From: an uncultured Paracoccus sp.
GTDB taxonomy: Bacteria > Pseudomonadota > Alphaproteobacteria > Rhodobacterales > Rhodobacteraceae
Assembly: GCF_947487305.1 (NCBI RefSeq)
Contig: NZ_CANKWH010000015.1
Location: forward strand, 30,247 to 94,246
DNA length: 64,000 bases
Direction of reading: 5' to 3'
The notes under the pieces are model-generated. The model worked only from the letters and a program-made list of their open reading frames with translations. It was not told where the DNA came from and made no database searches. Position numbers and translations under genes: made by a program. Positions 7,036-14,986 of the stretch are shown piece after piece (within the stretch, counting starts at the first letter, position 1; the number at the start of each line of letters is the position of its first letter).

Positions 7036-9300
7036 ATGCCTTTATGGAAAGGATGGTTCAGGAAGGACCGTGCGCCGAAAAAGAGCGAAACTATTATGAA
7101 GGAAGCCGTTTCGAGGAAGGGAAACCAACACTTCGACGACAAACCAATCGAGAAACCCGAAGATGACAAGTTTGGGTTCGATACTTTCTCCTCTGCAATC
7201 GCAACGTCCATTGCCGGAAACAAGCAACCGGAAGGTACTGTCGTCGCGATCCACGGCCCATGGGGTACGGGTAAGAGCAGCATAGTCAACCTGATCAAAC
7301 ATCACCTCGCGACCGAACCTGAGGCGAAAGACATCGAAGTTCTCAACTTCAATTGTTGGTGGTTCAAAGGCGAGGAAGCTCTTGCTCTTGAGTTCTTTCG
7401 CCAACTCTATGGTGTCATGGAGCAAACAGACGTCGAGAAGGCGAAAGACGCTGTTTCGAAGCTTGGCTCACGGATTCTTAGCGGCTCAAGTTCGTTTGTG
7501 GGAGCTGCAATTAATCTTGCCGCGCCGGGCATCGGTGGCGCTGCGTCCAGCGGTATGAACCTTTTGGCTGACCTTATCAAACAGGATAAGACTGTTGAGT
7601 CATTCCATGCGGAAGTGTCGGAAGCTCTAAATCAATGCGATAAGCGCTATCTGATTGTCATCGATGATATTGACCGCTTATCACCGGAAGAAGCACTGCT
7701 GGTCTTTCGCCTAGTCAAGTCGGTCGGACGCCTGCCAAAAGTCATGTATCTTCTCGCCTATGACCGCGACATTGCCGATAGCATCGTATCGCAAAGGTAT
7801 CCTTCTGAAGGACCACAGTATCTGGAGAAGATCGTTCAAGCTGGATTTGACATACCACTCCCGCCACAATCGAGTCTAATGAATATCCTTCTGGAATTCC
7901 TAAACGATCTTTGGAAAGACGAGGAAACGCCCGAAACGAGACATTTCTGGAACTTTTTCCACGATGCGGTTTCCCCTCAGATCAAATCCCCTAGAGACTT
8001 GATCCGCGTCACGAACACCTTGCGGATATCCTGGCAGGCTGTAGCCGGGGAGGTCGATCCGGTGGACTTCCTGGTTTTGGAAACGCTTCGCGTGCAACAA
8101 CCGAGAGTGTACGCTGCGCTGAAAGCAAACAAGCACAGACTAACAAACGGTGGATTGGATCACCAATACCGGCAGCATGACGCGGTGGCTGCAACGTATG
8201 AAGAATTGTTCGTTCCAGAGTTTTCTGGTGAAGAGCGGGAAGCCATGAAACAGGCACTCCGCCGGTTGTTCCCGGCACTCGACAGAGTCTGGGGCAACAT
8301 GAGCTATGACTCATCCGTTTATCAGGACTGGGAGAGAGAACGGCGGGCCTGCTCACGAAAGCACTTTGATACATACTTCCGGTTTTCTTTGTCGGACGAG
8401 ACCATTAGCGCCGCAGAAGTTCGCTCGGTTATCCAAAACAGCAGCGACGCGGATTTCGTTTCTACATCGCTTCTAGAAGCGAGCAGGACGCCAAAACCAA
8501 ACGGACATGGAACACGCGCGAGTGTCTTGCTGGATGAGCTCAATGCCCACGCGAAAAGCATCCCCATCGAAAACGCGGTGCCATTCTTGGCTGGCTTGTT
8601 CTCGATACATGACCAAATTGACACTGAGAAAGATCAAGAACGTGGTGGCTTCGCTATCGCCAACAATAACTTAAGGACTCATTGGACCTTGCGGGCGTTG
8701 CTTTGGGGCCGAACTTCGCTCGCGGAAAGATCCGACATTATTGTGAAGGCTTCTGAAAAGGCCGGTGTTGGCTGGTTGGTCGATCTGTCCGAGTCCGCCT
8801 ATCGCGATTATCATCCACGGGAAGGCAAACCACCCGAACCTGAAGACAGATGCCTTACAACTGAGGACGATGCCGACAAGTTGCGCGAGATGGCGCTGGA
8901 AAAGATCACCAAGGCGGCGGGTGACGGTACACTTCTACAATACGAGCATTTCCTAAGGGTGCTTTACCGCTGGGATGACTTGGCAGGAAAAGATGGTCAC
9001 GAGCTTGCAAAGGCTTGGTGTATGGAGCGTTTGGGGGAAGATGACGCTGTGGAGGCATTCTCAAAGTCCTTCGTTTCCGAGAGTTGGGTAACCGGGATGG
9101 GCGGTTTTGGCGGCAGCCTTGGAGACACGGTAAGTGTAAGGCGGGACCGAGTTTCCGTTGAGTCGCTCGAGCGCTTCTTCGACACGACGGCGCTTCGAAC
9201 GCGGGTCGAAGCGCTGCTAGCTGCATCCGAAGACGGGAGTGCGCGTCACGCGGCATTGAAGAGATTTATTGATGCCTGGGATGCCGGAGACGAAGACTGA
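7036..9300 (+). CDS. KAP-family P-loop NTPase, probable defence protein
   Basis: The 754-aa protein starts at ATG 7036, eight bases after GAGGAG. It has Walker A GPWGTGKSS at 74-82, a hydrophobic Gly/Ala-rich segment near 150-175 inserted before Walker B, as in KAP NTPases, and Walker B YLIVIDDIDRL at about 205-215. The long C-terminal half has no recognised domain. KAP NTPases occur in anti-phage systems (for example as QatA), but none of the qat partners is beside this gene. Base composition is less GC-rich than the backbone, pointing to separate acquisition. It stands alone between the IS91 element and a long inverted-repeat region. A role in phage defence is inference. Confidence 0.82.
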   Translation: MPLWKGWFRKDRAPKKSETIMKEAVSRKGNQHFDDKPIEKPEDDKFGFDTFSSAIATSIAGNKQPEGTVVAIHGPWGTGKSSIVNLIKHHLATEPEAKDIEVLNFNCWWFKGEEALALEFFRQLYGVMEQTDVEKAKDAVSKLGSRILSGSSSFVGAAINLAAPGIGGAASSGMNLLADLIKQDKTVESFHAEVSEALNQCDKRYLIVIDDIDRLSPEEALLVFRLVKSVGRLPKVMYLLAYDRDIADSIVSQRYPSEGPQYLEKIVQAGFDIPLPPQSSLMNILLEFLNDLWKDEETPETRHFWNFFHDAVSPQIKSPRDLIRVTNTLRISWQAVAGEVDPVDFLVLETLRVQQPRVYAALKANKHRLTNGGLDHQYRQHDAVAATYEELFVPEFSGEEREAMKQALRRLFPALDRVWGNMSYDSSVYQDWERERRACSRKHFDTYFRFSLSDETISAAEVRSVIQNSSDADFVSTSLLEASRTPKPNGHGTRASVLLDELNAHAKSIPIENAVPFLAGLFSIHDQIDTEKDQERGGFAIANNNLRTHWTLRALLWGRTSLAERSDIIVKASEKAGVGWLVDLSESAYRDYHPREGKPPEPEDRCLTTEDDADKLREMALEKITKAAGDGTLLQYEHFLRVLYRWDDLAGKDGHELAKAWCMERLGEDDAVEAFSKSFVSESWVTGMGGFGGSLGDTVSVRRDRVSVESLERFFDTTALRTRVEALLAASEDGSARHAALKRFIDAWDAGDED

Positions 9301-9724
9301 ACGCCTATGGGGAACCAGCGTCGTCAGTCGGTTTACTTGGGATGGATCCTTGCTGGCTTCAGAGGTGCCTCCGTCTGAGGGAATGTAATAAACGGAAAGC
9401 GTTACGAATGTCTGCTTTCAAGTTATCGGCTTGAGTTATTCGCAGGTGCAGCGAATGTCGGCAATGCGGACCTTCCTGCCGTTCGCTGCGCAGTTGCGGC
9501 GTAAACTGAGCACGTGCAGCGAACGGCAGGAAGGTCCGCGTTGCTGGCTTCAGTTGCCGGCGCCCGCGCGCTTGCTGTTCGCGCCGCCCTTGGGCGGCGC
9601 GAACCGGGATTGCGAAACATTAACCTTCTTTGCCATTGAGCCGGTATGCTGGTGCAAAGGTCCATGATATTCCGCTACTTATGGGGATGTGCCTTTCAGG
9701 CAGACTGATCTTGGGGTGAGGGTC
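9301..9724. other. intergenic region with two strong inverted repeats
   Basis: No gene is visible. A 24-bp perfect inverted repeat (9466-9489 with its complement at 9516-9539, beginning GCGGACCTTCC) extends to about 33 bp with G.T pairs (9457-9549). A second perfect hairpin at 9577-9604 has a 13-bp stem of GTTCGCGCCGCCC with a TT loop. Neither is followed by a clear T-run on either strand. Confidence 0.7.
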
Positions 9725-9928
9725 ATGGTTTTACCGATTGAAGGAAAGCTGATTGTCGAGACGGCAGCGGGGGACGACATTGAGCTGCCGCCCGGGCAGG
9801 GCCAGCGCGTTCTTTACGCGCTGACGACGCTAGCGCAGACGCCGGTCGCGCCGCATGTGACAATCCGAAGCCTGCGCACGCCGGAGGGGGAAGAACTGTG
9901 GCGGTCAGAGACCGGGGGGCAGCGATAG
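9725..9928 (+). CDS. hypothetical protein (67 aa)
   Basis: The ATG at 9725 follows a purine-rich GGGGTGAGGG. The protein reads MVLPIEGKLIVETAAGDDIE and ends with a short charged tail. It has no membrane segment and no recognised motif. It ends one base before the next start, so the two small genes form an operon. Confidence 0.55.
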   Translation: MVLPIEGKLIVETAAGDDIELPPGQGQRVLYALTTLAQTPVAPHVTIRSLRTPEGEELWRSETGGQR

Positions 9929-10183
9929 ATGGGTTGGAGCAAACTGCACGCTGATCTCCCCGGCCCGCGTAAGCTTGGGCCCTATCCCGATCGCGACCTC
10001 GACTGCCAGCAAGAATTGGAAAAAGGCTTTCTGGCGCTCGTTGAGAAGGCGGAATTGGCGGGATGGGTGCGTCTCGAAATCTATGCCGCGCTGATCGAGC
10101 TGATCGACCATCAGGCGACAGCCGACCGGGCGCTTGAAAGCGACGATGACAATCTGGTGAAGGCCAAACGGTCACAGCGTTGA
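9929..10183 (+). CDS. hypothetical protein (84 aa)
   Basis: The ATG directly follows the stop codon of the previous gene. The sequence begins MGWSKLHADLPGPRKLGPYP and is predicted mostly helical, with a Lys/Arg tail. No family is recognised. About 250 bases without a gene follow, up to an SOS-type promoter. Confidence 0.55.
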   Translation: MGWSKLHADLPGPRKLGPYPDRDLDCQQELEKGFLALVEKAELAGWVRLEIYAALIELIDHQATADRALESDDDNLVKAKRSQR

Positions 10184-10405
10184 ACCGCGAGGCTGGACTT
10201 GGGATCGGCTCAGAACCCGGTTTGAGGCGCATTCAATGGAACGGCAGAACCAAGTGGTGGGGGCAGGTTACGGTGGCCCCGGACGCTGCCACTTCCGGGG
10301 CCACCGCATCTTCACATCCATTCGTCGGATGCTATACAGACCCGCTCGGAAATCAAGACTTGGCGGCTTGTCGCGGACAAGAACAAATATGGAACATTCC
10401 GCCGA

Positions 10406-10436
10406 TTGACGAGCCTTGCGTGTTCTCTGTATGTTC
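10406..10436 (+). promoter_or_regulatory. SOS (LexA) box overlapping a sigma70-type promoter
   Basis: GTTC-N7-GTTC at 10422-10436 is the alphaproteobacterial LexA operator consensus. It overlaps a possible promoter with -35 TTGACG (10406-10411) and -10 TATGTT (10430-10435), 18 bp apart. It drives the zinc-ribbon and SRAP genes. The -10 element is so close to the ATGs at 10439 and 10442 that the transcript may be leaderless. Confidence 0.75.
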
Positions 10437-10438
10437 TC

Positions 10439-10759
10439 ATGATGCCGGCGGTCCCATCCTCGAATAAACTTGCCAACCGGTCGATCAGCGACTGCGCGCG
10501 CGATGGCATGCTGATCACCATGCGATGCAACGGCTGTCGTCGCCAGGTCAACTATTGGGCCGCGGACTTGCTGCAGGTGATCGAGGATCCGTTCCACGAG
10601 GCGCATAGGCCGCCCTGGGGCTGCGCGCATTGCCGGACAGGCGAATACATGGTGATGCGCTGGCGGATACCGGCGGCCTCGGAACTGGCATCTGGCTTGA
10701 CGGTCAGGCGGCCGGTGAAGAAGATCACCAAGTGGATCTGGCGCGACGAAAAGGTCTAA
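10439..10759 (+). CDS. zinc-ribbon protein in the SOS-regulated unit
   Basis: The product is 106 aa from ATG 10439; ATG 10442 and ATG 10508 are alternatives. It has a CNGCRRQ pair in the first half and a CAHCRTGEYM pair in the second, forming one zinc ribbon, then a short basic C-terminus. It lies between a LexA box and the SRAP gene, with 4 bases between its stop and the presumed SRAP start, so it is probably DNA-damage induced. Its role is unknown; binding of damaged or single-stranded DNA together with SRAP is a guess. Confidence 0.7.
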   Translation: MMPAVPSSNKLANRSISDCARDGMLITMRCNGCRRQVNYWAADLLQVIEDPFHEAHRPPWGCAHCRTGEYMVMRWRIPAASELASGLTVRRPVKKITKWIWRDEKV

Positions 10760-10763
10760 GGAC

Positions 10764-11387
10764 ATCTGTAACCTTTATAGCAACACAACGACACAAGAGG
10801 CGATGCGCCGCATCGTTGACGGGCTGACCGATCGGGCCGGCAACCTGAAACCGGGCCGGGTCTATCCCGACCAGATGGGCGCCATTGTGCGGCACGGCAG
10901 TGATGGGCTGGAGCTGGTACAAAGCCGGTGGGGTCTGCCCTCGCCGAAATTCGCGCTCAAGACGGAACGCGATCCGGGCGTGACGAATGTGCGCAACCTG
11001 TCTTCTCCGCATTGGCGCCGCTGGCTTGGCCGGGACAATCGCTGCCTCGTGCCGGTCACGGCCTTCGCGGAGCCGGCAGGGAAGGGCAGGGGCAACCAGT
11101 GGTTTGCCGCTGCCGATCCCGACAGGCCGATGTTCTTCGCCGGCATCGAGGTGCGGGACTGGACCTCGGTACGCAAGGTGAAGGACGGCCAGACGACTGA
11201 CGATCTCTATGCCTTCCTGACCTGCGCGCCGAATGCCGAGGTGAAGCCGGTCCATCCGAAGGCCATGCCGGTGATCCTGACAGAACGGGCGGAATGGGAT
11301 GCCTGGATGGGCGGGATCGCGGCAAGCGAGTTGCAGCGCCCGCTGGCCGATGGCGCGCTGATGCTGATCGACGAGGACGACGCATAA
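10764..11387 (+). CDS. SRAP-family abasic-site sensor (YedK/HMCES-like), apparent ATC start
   Basis: SRAP proteins crosslink abasic sites in ssDNA through Cys2, exposed after Met removal. The family N-terminus is matched here by ATC-TGT-AAC-CTT-TAT-AGC at 10764 (x-CNLYS), so the expected ATG is ATC. The first conventional ATG (10803) would delete the catalytic Cys. Other family features are intact: WGLPSP, TNVRNLSSPHWRRWLG, the AFAEP glutamate segment and VHPKAMPVIL with the catalytic His. From ATC the protein is 207 aa. AAAAGG lies about nine bases upstream. Either AUC initiates, or a start mutation has inactivated the protein. Confidence 0.8.
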   Translation: MCNLYSNTTTQEAMRRIVDGLTDRAGNLKPGRVYPDQMGAIVRHGSDGLELVQSRWGLPSPKFALKTERDPGVTNVRNLSSPHWRRWLGRDNRCLVPVTAFAEPAGKGRGNQWFAAADPDRPMFFAGIEVRDWTSVRKVKDGQTTDDLYAFLTCAPNAEVKPVHPKAMPVILTERAEWDAWMGGIAASELQRPLADGALMLIDEDDA

Positions 11388-11520
11388 GGCCGTCGATCCG
11401 ACCGGGACGCCGGGCCGCCAGGTGCGGCTCCGCGCGAAGCGCCGGGCCGGGTTGGCCTCGGCCAGGTCCGGGGCCGGCCCGGTCAACAGGCCCACCGCGA
11501 CCACCACCATCGCCGTTTCC

Positions 11521-11549
11521 CATAAAAGTGCCCCCGCCGAAGCGGGGGC
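11521..11549 (-). terminator. intrinsic terminator of the ParB-like unit
   Basis: On the minus strand GCCCCCGC-TTCG-GCGGGGGC is followed by ACTTTTATG. A UUCG tetraloop on an 8-bp GC stem with a short U-tract is a standard Rho-independent terminator. It lies about 77 bases past the stop of the ParB-like gene. Confidence 0.8.
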
Positions 11550-11625
11550 CAGGTGAACCTTCGTCGCAGAAGGAATGGGGATCAGGCGAGGGCCGGGGCG
11601 CGCGGATCGCGCGCCCCGCTGTCGA

Positions 11626-13464
11626 TCATGCCATGCCTGCGGGCAGCCATGCGGCGATGCGGGCCTCCTGGGCCTCGGTGATGCCATGGGCCTTGCGCGT
11701 CTCGGGCTTGCCGAACAGGGCTTCCAGCTTCGCGGCCTTCTCTGCCTTTTTCATCTTGGCGAAACTGGTGGCAGTCGGGTGATCCTCGGTTAGGTCCAGC
11801 AGATCGCGCCAGAGTTCGTTGAGGTAGGGGCCTCCGACCCGGCCAAAGAAATTGGCGGCGGTCGGCGTCCAGACCTCGCGGATCGACGGGGCCGTCTCCT
11901 TGTCCACCAGTGCCATCAGCTCTTCCGACCCGCCGCGATAGAGGCTGGCCAGCATCCGCACCAGTTCTCCGCGCACATGATCAGGGCCCTTCTTGCGCCA
12001 CGCCCGGAAGGACTTGGCAAGGTCATTGCCATACATGTCCGTCGGTGCCTCGGTGGTCAGCCGATCATCGAGGACATAGCCCTCGGCCTCGGTCGTGGGC
12101 CAGTTCGGCACCTCGCTGGTCGAGAGGCCGAACGGGGTCCGCCATTGCAGGGCATGGCTCAACTGGTAGGCCAGAAGGTCGATCAGCAGATCGGGATCGC
12201 GCAGCATGGCGTGCTGCCGCGCGCCCGCCGCCACTCGGTTCAGATCGTCGCGCAGCGCGTTGCTGATCGGGTCTTTCGGGGCGCTGTCCGCGCGGTCGGT
12301 GTTGCCACGCTGCGCGGCATGGCCGGTCAGAACCTCGGCGGCGATGGCGGCGTCCCGATCCTCGACCCGCACGAAGGCGGCCTGCACGGTCAGTTCGCCC
12401 TCGCGGTTCACGAAGATGAACAGACCGGCATGGGCCTTCTGATCCTCGGTGAACGCGCCTTGCGCGAGGGTTTCAAGCGCCTCCAGTTCGGCCTGCCCGG
12501 CCTCGTCCAGCACCTCGGCCTCGGCCAGTTCGGCCAGTTCATCATAGCGCTCGGCTTCTTCCTCGGTCAGTTCGCCCTCCACCCGGTAGAGGCGATCCAG
12601 CTTCGAGGTGACCTCGTAGGGGATAGACTGATCCTCGGTCGTCTCGACCCATTTCCAGCCCTGGCCGATCAACTCGGCATCCATCGCCAGCTTTTCGGCG
12701 AAGAGCTGATCCAGCAGTGCCACATCTGCAAGAAAAACCTCATCCGCGAAGAGATCGCGGGTGAGGGTGCCGCCTGCACCCTGATAGGCATCGAGGCCGA
12801 CATAGATCGCGCGGCGGTCGGTCGATTGGATCGCCTCGGGTTGCAGGGCCTGCTTGATCCGCCATGCGGACACATCCTTGCCGCGCACCTCGGCCAGCAC
12901 ATCGAGCGCAAGGGCCTCGTCCTGCGCGACGGTGAAGCACCTGGCGATCTCAAGGGTGATCTCACCAGCTTTCAGCGCATCGAGGACCGGAGCGGGCAGG
13001 GCGGCCAGCGCCAGGCGGCGATAGACATGGGCCTCGCTCTGGCCGAAGACGCGGGCAATGGCGGGCACGTCGCTGCCGGTCCCGGCCATCCGGCCATAGG
13101 CGCGGATTTCATCGGCGGGGTGCAGGGCCTCGCGGGCGGTGTTCTCGATGCTGGCCCATGCGCGGGCCGTGGCCTCGTCGGGGGCGATCCGCACCGGGAT
13201 TTCGGCCAGACCGGCCTCGGCCCGGTCTTCCGGCGAGAGATCGCTGATGGCGCGCAAGCGACGGCCACCGGCGACGATGCCGACGCGGTCTTCCGCGTCC
13301 AGATGCCCGGCGAGGTTCTGGATCAGACCGGCGGCGCGGATGCTCTGGGCCAGAAGGGTGATGCCGTCGGCGTCCACATCTTCGCGCGGGTTCATCGGCG
13401 ACAGGTACAGCCGATCAAGCGGAAAATACTGGATCGGGGCCTGTTCAATGGCACTCTGTTTCAT
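11626..13464 (-). CDS. ParB/RepB-like plasmid protein (612 aa)
   Basis: The N-terminal ParB-type domain starts around residue 13 (FPLDRLYLSPMNPRE) and carries the AGGRRLRA CTP-binding motif at 65-72. A central helix-turn-helix region follows (about 110-180). A long acidic segment near 300-330 (LTEEEAERYDELAELAEAEV) and a C-terminal domain without known match complete the protein. It is much larger than partition ParB proteins and no ParA gene is next to it, so it is probably an accessory ParB-fold protein of the type found in conjugative leading regions. A GTCGCA box lies upstream of the start, as at other backbone genes. Confidence 0.85.
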   Translation of the reverse strand: MKQSAIEQAPIQYFPLDRLYLSPMNPREDVDADGITLLAQSIRAAGLIQNLAGHLDAEDRVGIVAGGRRLRAISDLSPEDRAEAGLAEIPVRIAPDEATARAWASIENTAREALHPADEIRAYGRMAGTGSDVPAIARVFGQSEAHVYRRLALAALPAPVLDALKAGEITLEIARCFTVAQDEALALDVLAEVRGKDVSAWRIKQALQPEAIQSTDRRAIYVGLDAYQGAGGTLTRDLFADEVFLADVALLDQLFAEKLAMDAELIGQGWKWVETTEDQSIPYEVTSKLDRLYRVEGELTEEEAERYDELAELAEAEVLDEAGQAELEALETLAQGAFTEDQKAHAGLFIFVNREGELTVQAAFVRVEDRDAAIAAEVLTGHAAQRGNTDRADSAPKDPISNALRDDLNRVAAGARQHAMLRDPDLLIDLLAYQLSHALQWRTPFGLSTSEVPNWPTTEAEGYVLDDRLTTEAPTDMYGNDLAKSFRAWRKKGPDHVRGELVRMLASLYRGGSEELMALVDKETAPSIREVWTPTAANFFGRVGGPYLNELWRDLLDLTEDHPTATSFAKMKKAEKAAKLEALFGKPETRKAHGITEAQEARIAAWLPAGMA

Positions 13465-13506
13465 GGGGTCATTCCTTGTTTGCGACAGTGGTTTTGTGGT
13501 ATGGGT

Positions 13507-13530
13507 GCCCCACCCCCATGAGGGTGGGGC
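13507..13530 (-). promoter_or_regulatory. hairpin upstream of the ParB-like gene
   Basis: A perfect 9-bp stem of GCCCCACCC closes a 6-nt loop, 43 bases upstream of the ParB-like start codon and directly after the stop of the small gene at 13540. It may be an attenuator, or the counterpart of the leader hairpins in front of other backbone genes. There is no T-run. Confidence 0.5.
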
Positions 13531-13539
13531 CGGACGGGC

Positions 13540-13659
13540 CTAGATGGCCCCGTGCTGGGTCAGGAAGGCGCGGCCGATTTTTGCGGAATGTCCGCCCTTC
13601 CTGATAAGCGCCCACGCCTCTGCGATGCGCTGTTCAAGCCAGTCGTTCGTTTCTCTCAC
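13540..13659 (-). CDS. very small hypothetical protein (39 aa)
   Basis: A short frame reads VRETNDWLEQRIAEAWALIR and ends in FLTQHGAI. The likely GTG start at 13659 abuts AAAGGAG, which is closer than usual, so the exact start is uncertain. The amphipathic helical sequence and the position between two backbone genes support a real gene. No family is known. Confidence 0.45.
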   Translation of the reverse strand: MRETNDWLEQRIAEAWALIRKGGHSAKIGRAFLTQHGAI

Positions 13660-13767
13660 CTCCTTTCGGCTGTCTGGTGGTTGGGGGGACGTTGGCCGCC
13701 CCTCCCCATGAGCCCGCAGGGCAGCCTCGGCCTCGGCCCGACCGGAGCAATCGGGCCGATCCCGGTG

Positions 13768-14247
13768 TCAGTAGTCAGACGGGAACATGATGGTCAGGAC
13801 GCGGCGCGTGACCTTCGGGTCGGCGGGGTCGGGCGAGCCGTATGCAAGCTCCGTGTCGTATAGGTCGATCTTCCAGTAGAGCCGGACCTCGCCCTCGCCT
13901 TCGGCCACGGTGACGATGCCGAAATCATGGGTGCGGCAGGGGTCGTTATCCCCGGTGAACCCGGAAAACTGCATGACCGCGACCATGATCGCCACTTGTG
14001 CCTCACAGGGCAGGGCGGCCACGCCGCGCGTCATGACGATCCGGCCCGGGATGGTGAAATCAGCGCCCCAGGTGCTGCGGAAACGGTCGTTCTGCGCGGC
14101 GATCTTCACCGCCTCGGCGGTCGGAAAGCCGTGATCGGGTGCCGGGGCCTCGCATTGCGGGCAATGGCTCGGGTTGGTCAGCGCGCTGATGGTCGCGCCG
14201 CAGGCGGTGCAGACAAAATCGACGGCAAATGTATCGGCTGCCAGCAT
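13768..14247 (-). CDS. DUF3768-type protein with N-terminal zinc ribbon
   Basis: The product is 159 aa from ATG 14247, seven bases after AAAGGAC. Residues 13-32 form a zinc ribbon (CTACG and CPQCE). From about residue 55 it resembles the DUF3768 family seen in alphaproteobacterial plasmids: FRSTWGADFTIPGRIVMTRG, then DNDPCRTHDFG, then WKIDLYDTELAYGSPDPAD. The function of that family is unknown. It is headed by leader repeat B and followed by the small 39-aa gene. Confidence 0.78.
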   Translation of the reverse strand: MLAADTFAVDFVCTACGATISALTNPSHCPQCEAPAPDHGFPTAEAVKIAAQNDRFRSTWGADFTIPGRIVMTRGVAALPCEAQVAIMVAVMQFSGFTGDNDPCRTHDFGIVTVAEGEGEVRLYWKIDLYDTELAYGSPDPADPKVTRRVLTIMFPSDY

Positions 14248-14254
14248 GGCAACA

Positions 14255-14868
14255 GTCCTTTCATGCGACGGGCGGCGGGGTCTTTGCCCCTTTCCGCCGA
14301 TGGGCGGACCTTCCTGTTCTGTTTTCTGAAAGGCCCATGCCTTTCGGAAAGCAGAGCGGGAAGGGCGCAGCCCTGCCCGCGGCCCTGGGGCTGACTGTCA
14401 TGGCTCGGGAAGGCGGGGTGGTGCGGCCCGCAGCCGCAGGCGAGGACACGGCCCGCCTGGACGACGCTGCGCGGCACGCGCGGCGCTCGGCCATTGACCG
14501 GCAGACGCAGGGATGCGTGGCGGACAAGACAAACAGGAAAGTCATCGGGATGGGGGTGAGCCGGGCCTGCCCGGTCGAGCCCCCGGCCCGGCCAAAGATC
14601 ATCCTGGGCCGCGCGCCTGCGTGGGCCGCTCCGGGATCTTCTTCAGCGGATGACATCCGGGCAGGGGTTCCCACAGGCTGACGCTCGATCCGTGTCGTCT
14701 CGCTGTCAGCCTGCCCTGGCCCTCGGCACCGCCTCGGGCTGGACAACCTGGTGGCGCAGCCTTCCCCGCGACAGGGATTGATACCCGAAGGGCCGAGACG
14801 CGCGCCCCGCGCGGCTCGGGCGCAGTGAAAGCCCGGCCCCGGCACAGCCGGGGGTCGCCAACAGGGCT
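14255..14868 (-). repeat. leader repeat, copy B
   Basis: About 610 bases are nearly identical by eye to copy C at 26805-27417, including the ribosome binding site. The 26-bp stem has arms at 14309-14334 and 14339-14364 with loop CCAT. One G.T pair of copy A is a T-A pair here. At the upstream end the sequence has a CCCCGGC-ACA-GCCGGGG hairpin, then similarity to copy C stops and unrelated cargo begins. The remaining bases to 14986 contain no gene. Confidence 0.88.
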
Positions 14869-14986
14869 AGTCGATCAGCCCAAACTCAGGCAGGCGGTGC
14901 CAACCGGGCCGTTACGACCCGTGCGAGTCCGGTGAAGACTCGCCATGTCGCGGTTCTGCCCATTATTCGTGATCTGATTGGCTGTC

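Noticed and set aside
11977..13521. A 514-codon plus-strand frame opposite the ParB-like gene
   Set aside because: Antisense shadow of a gene with a clear ParB motif; composition is typical of complementary high-GC frames.
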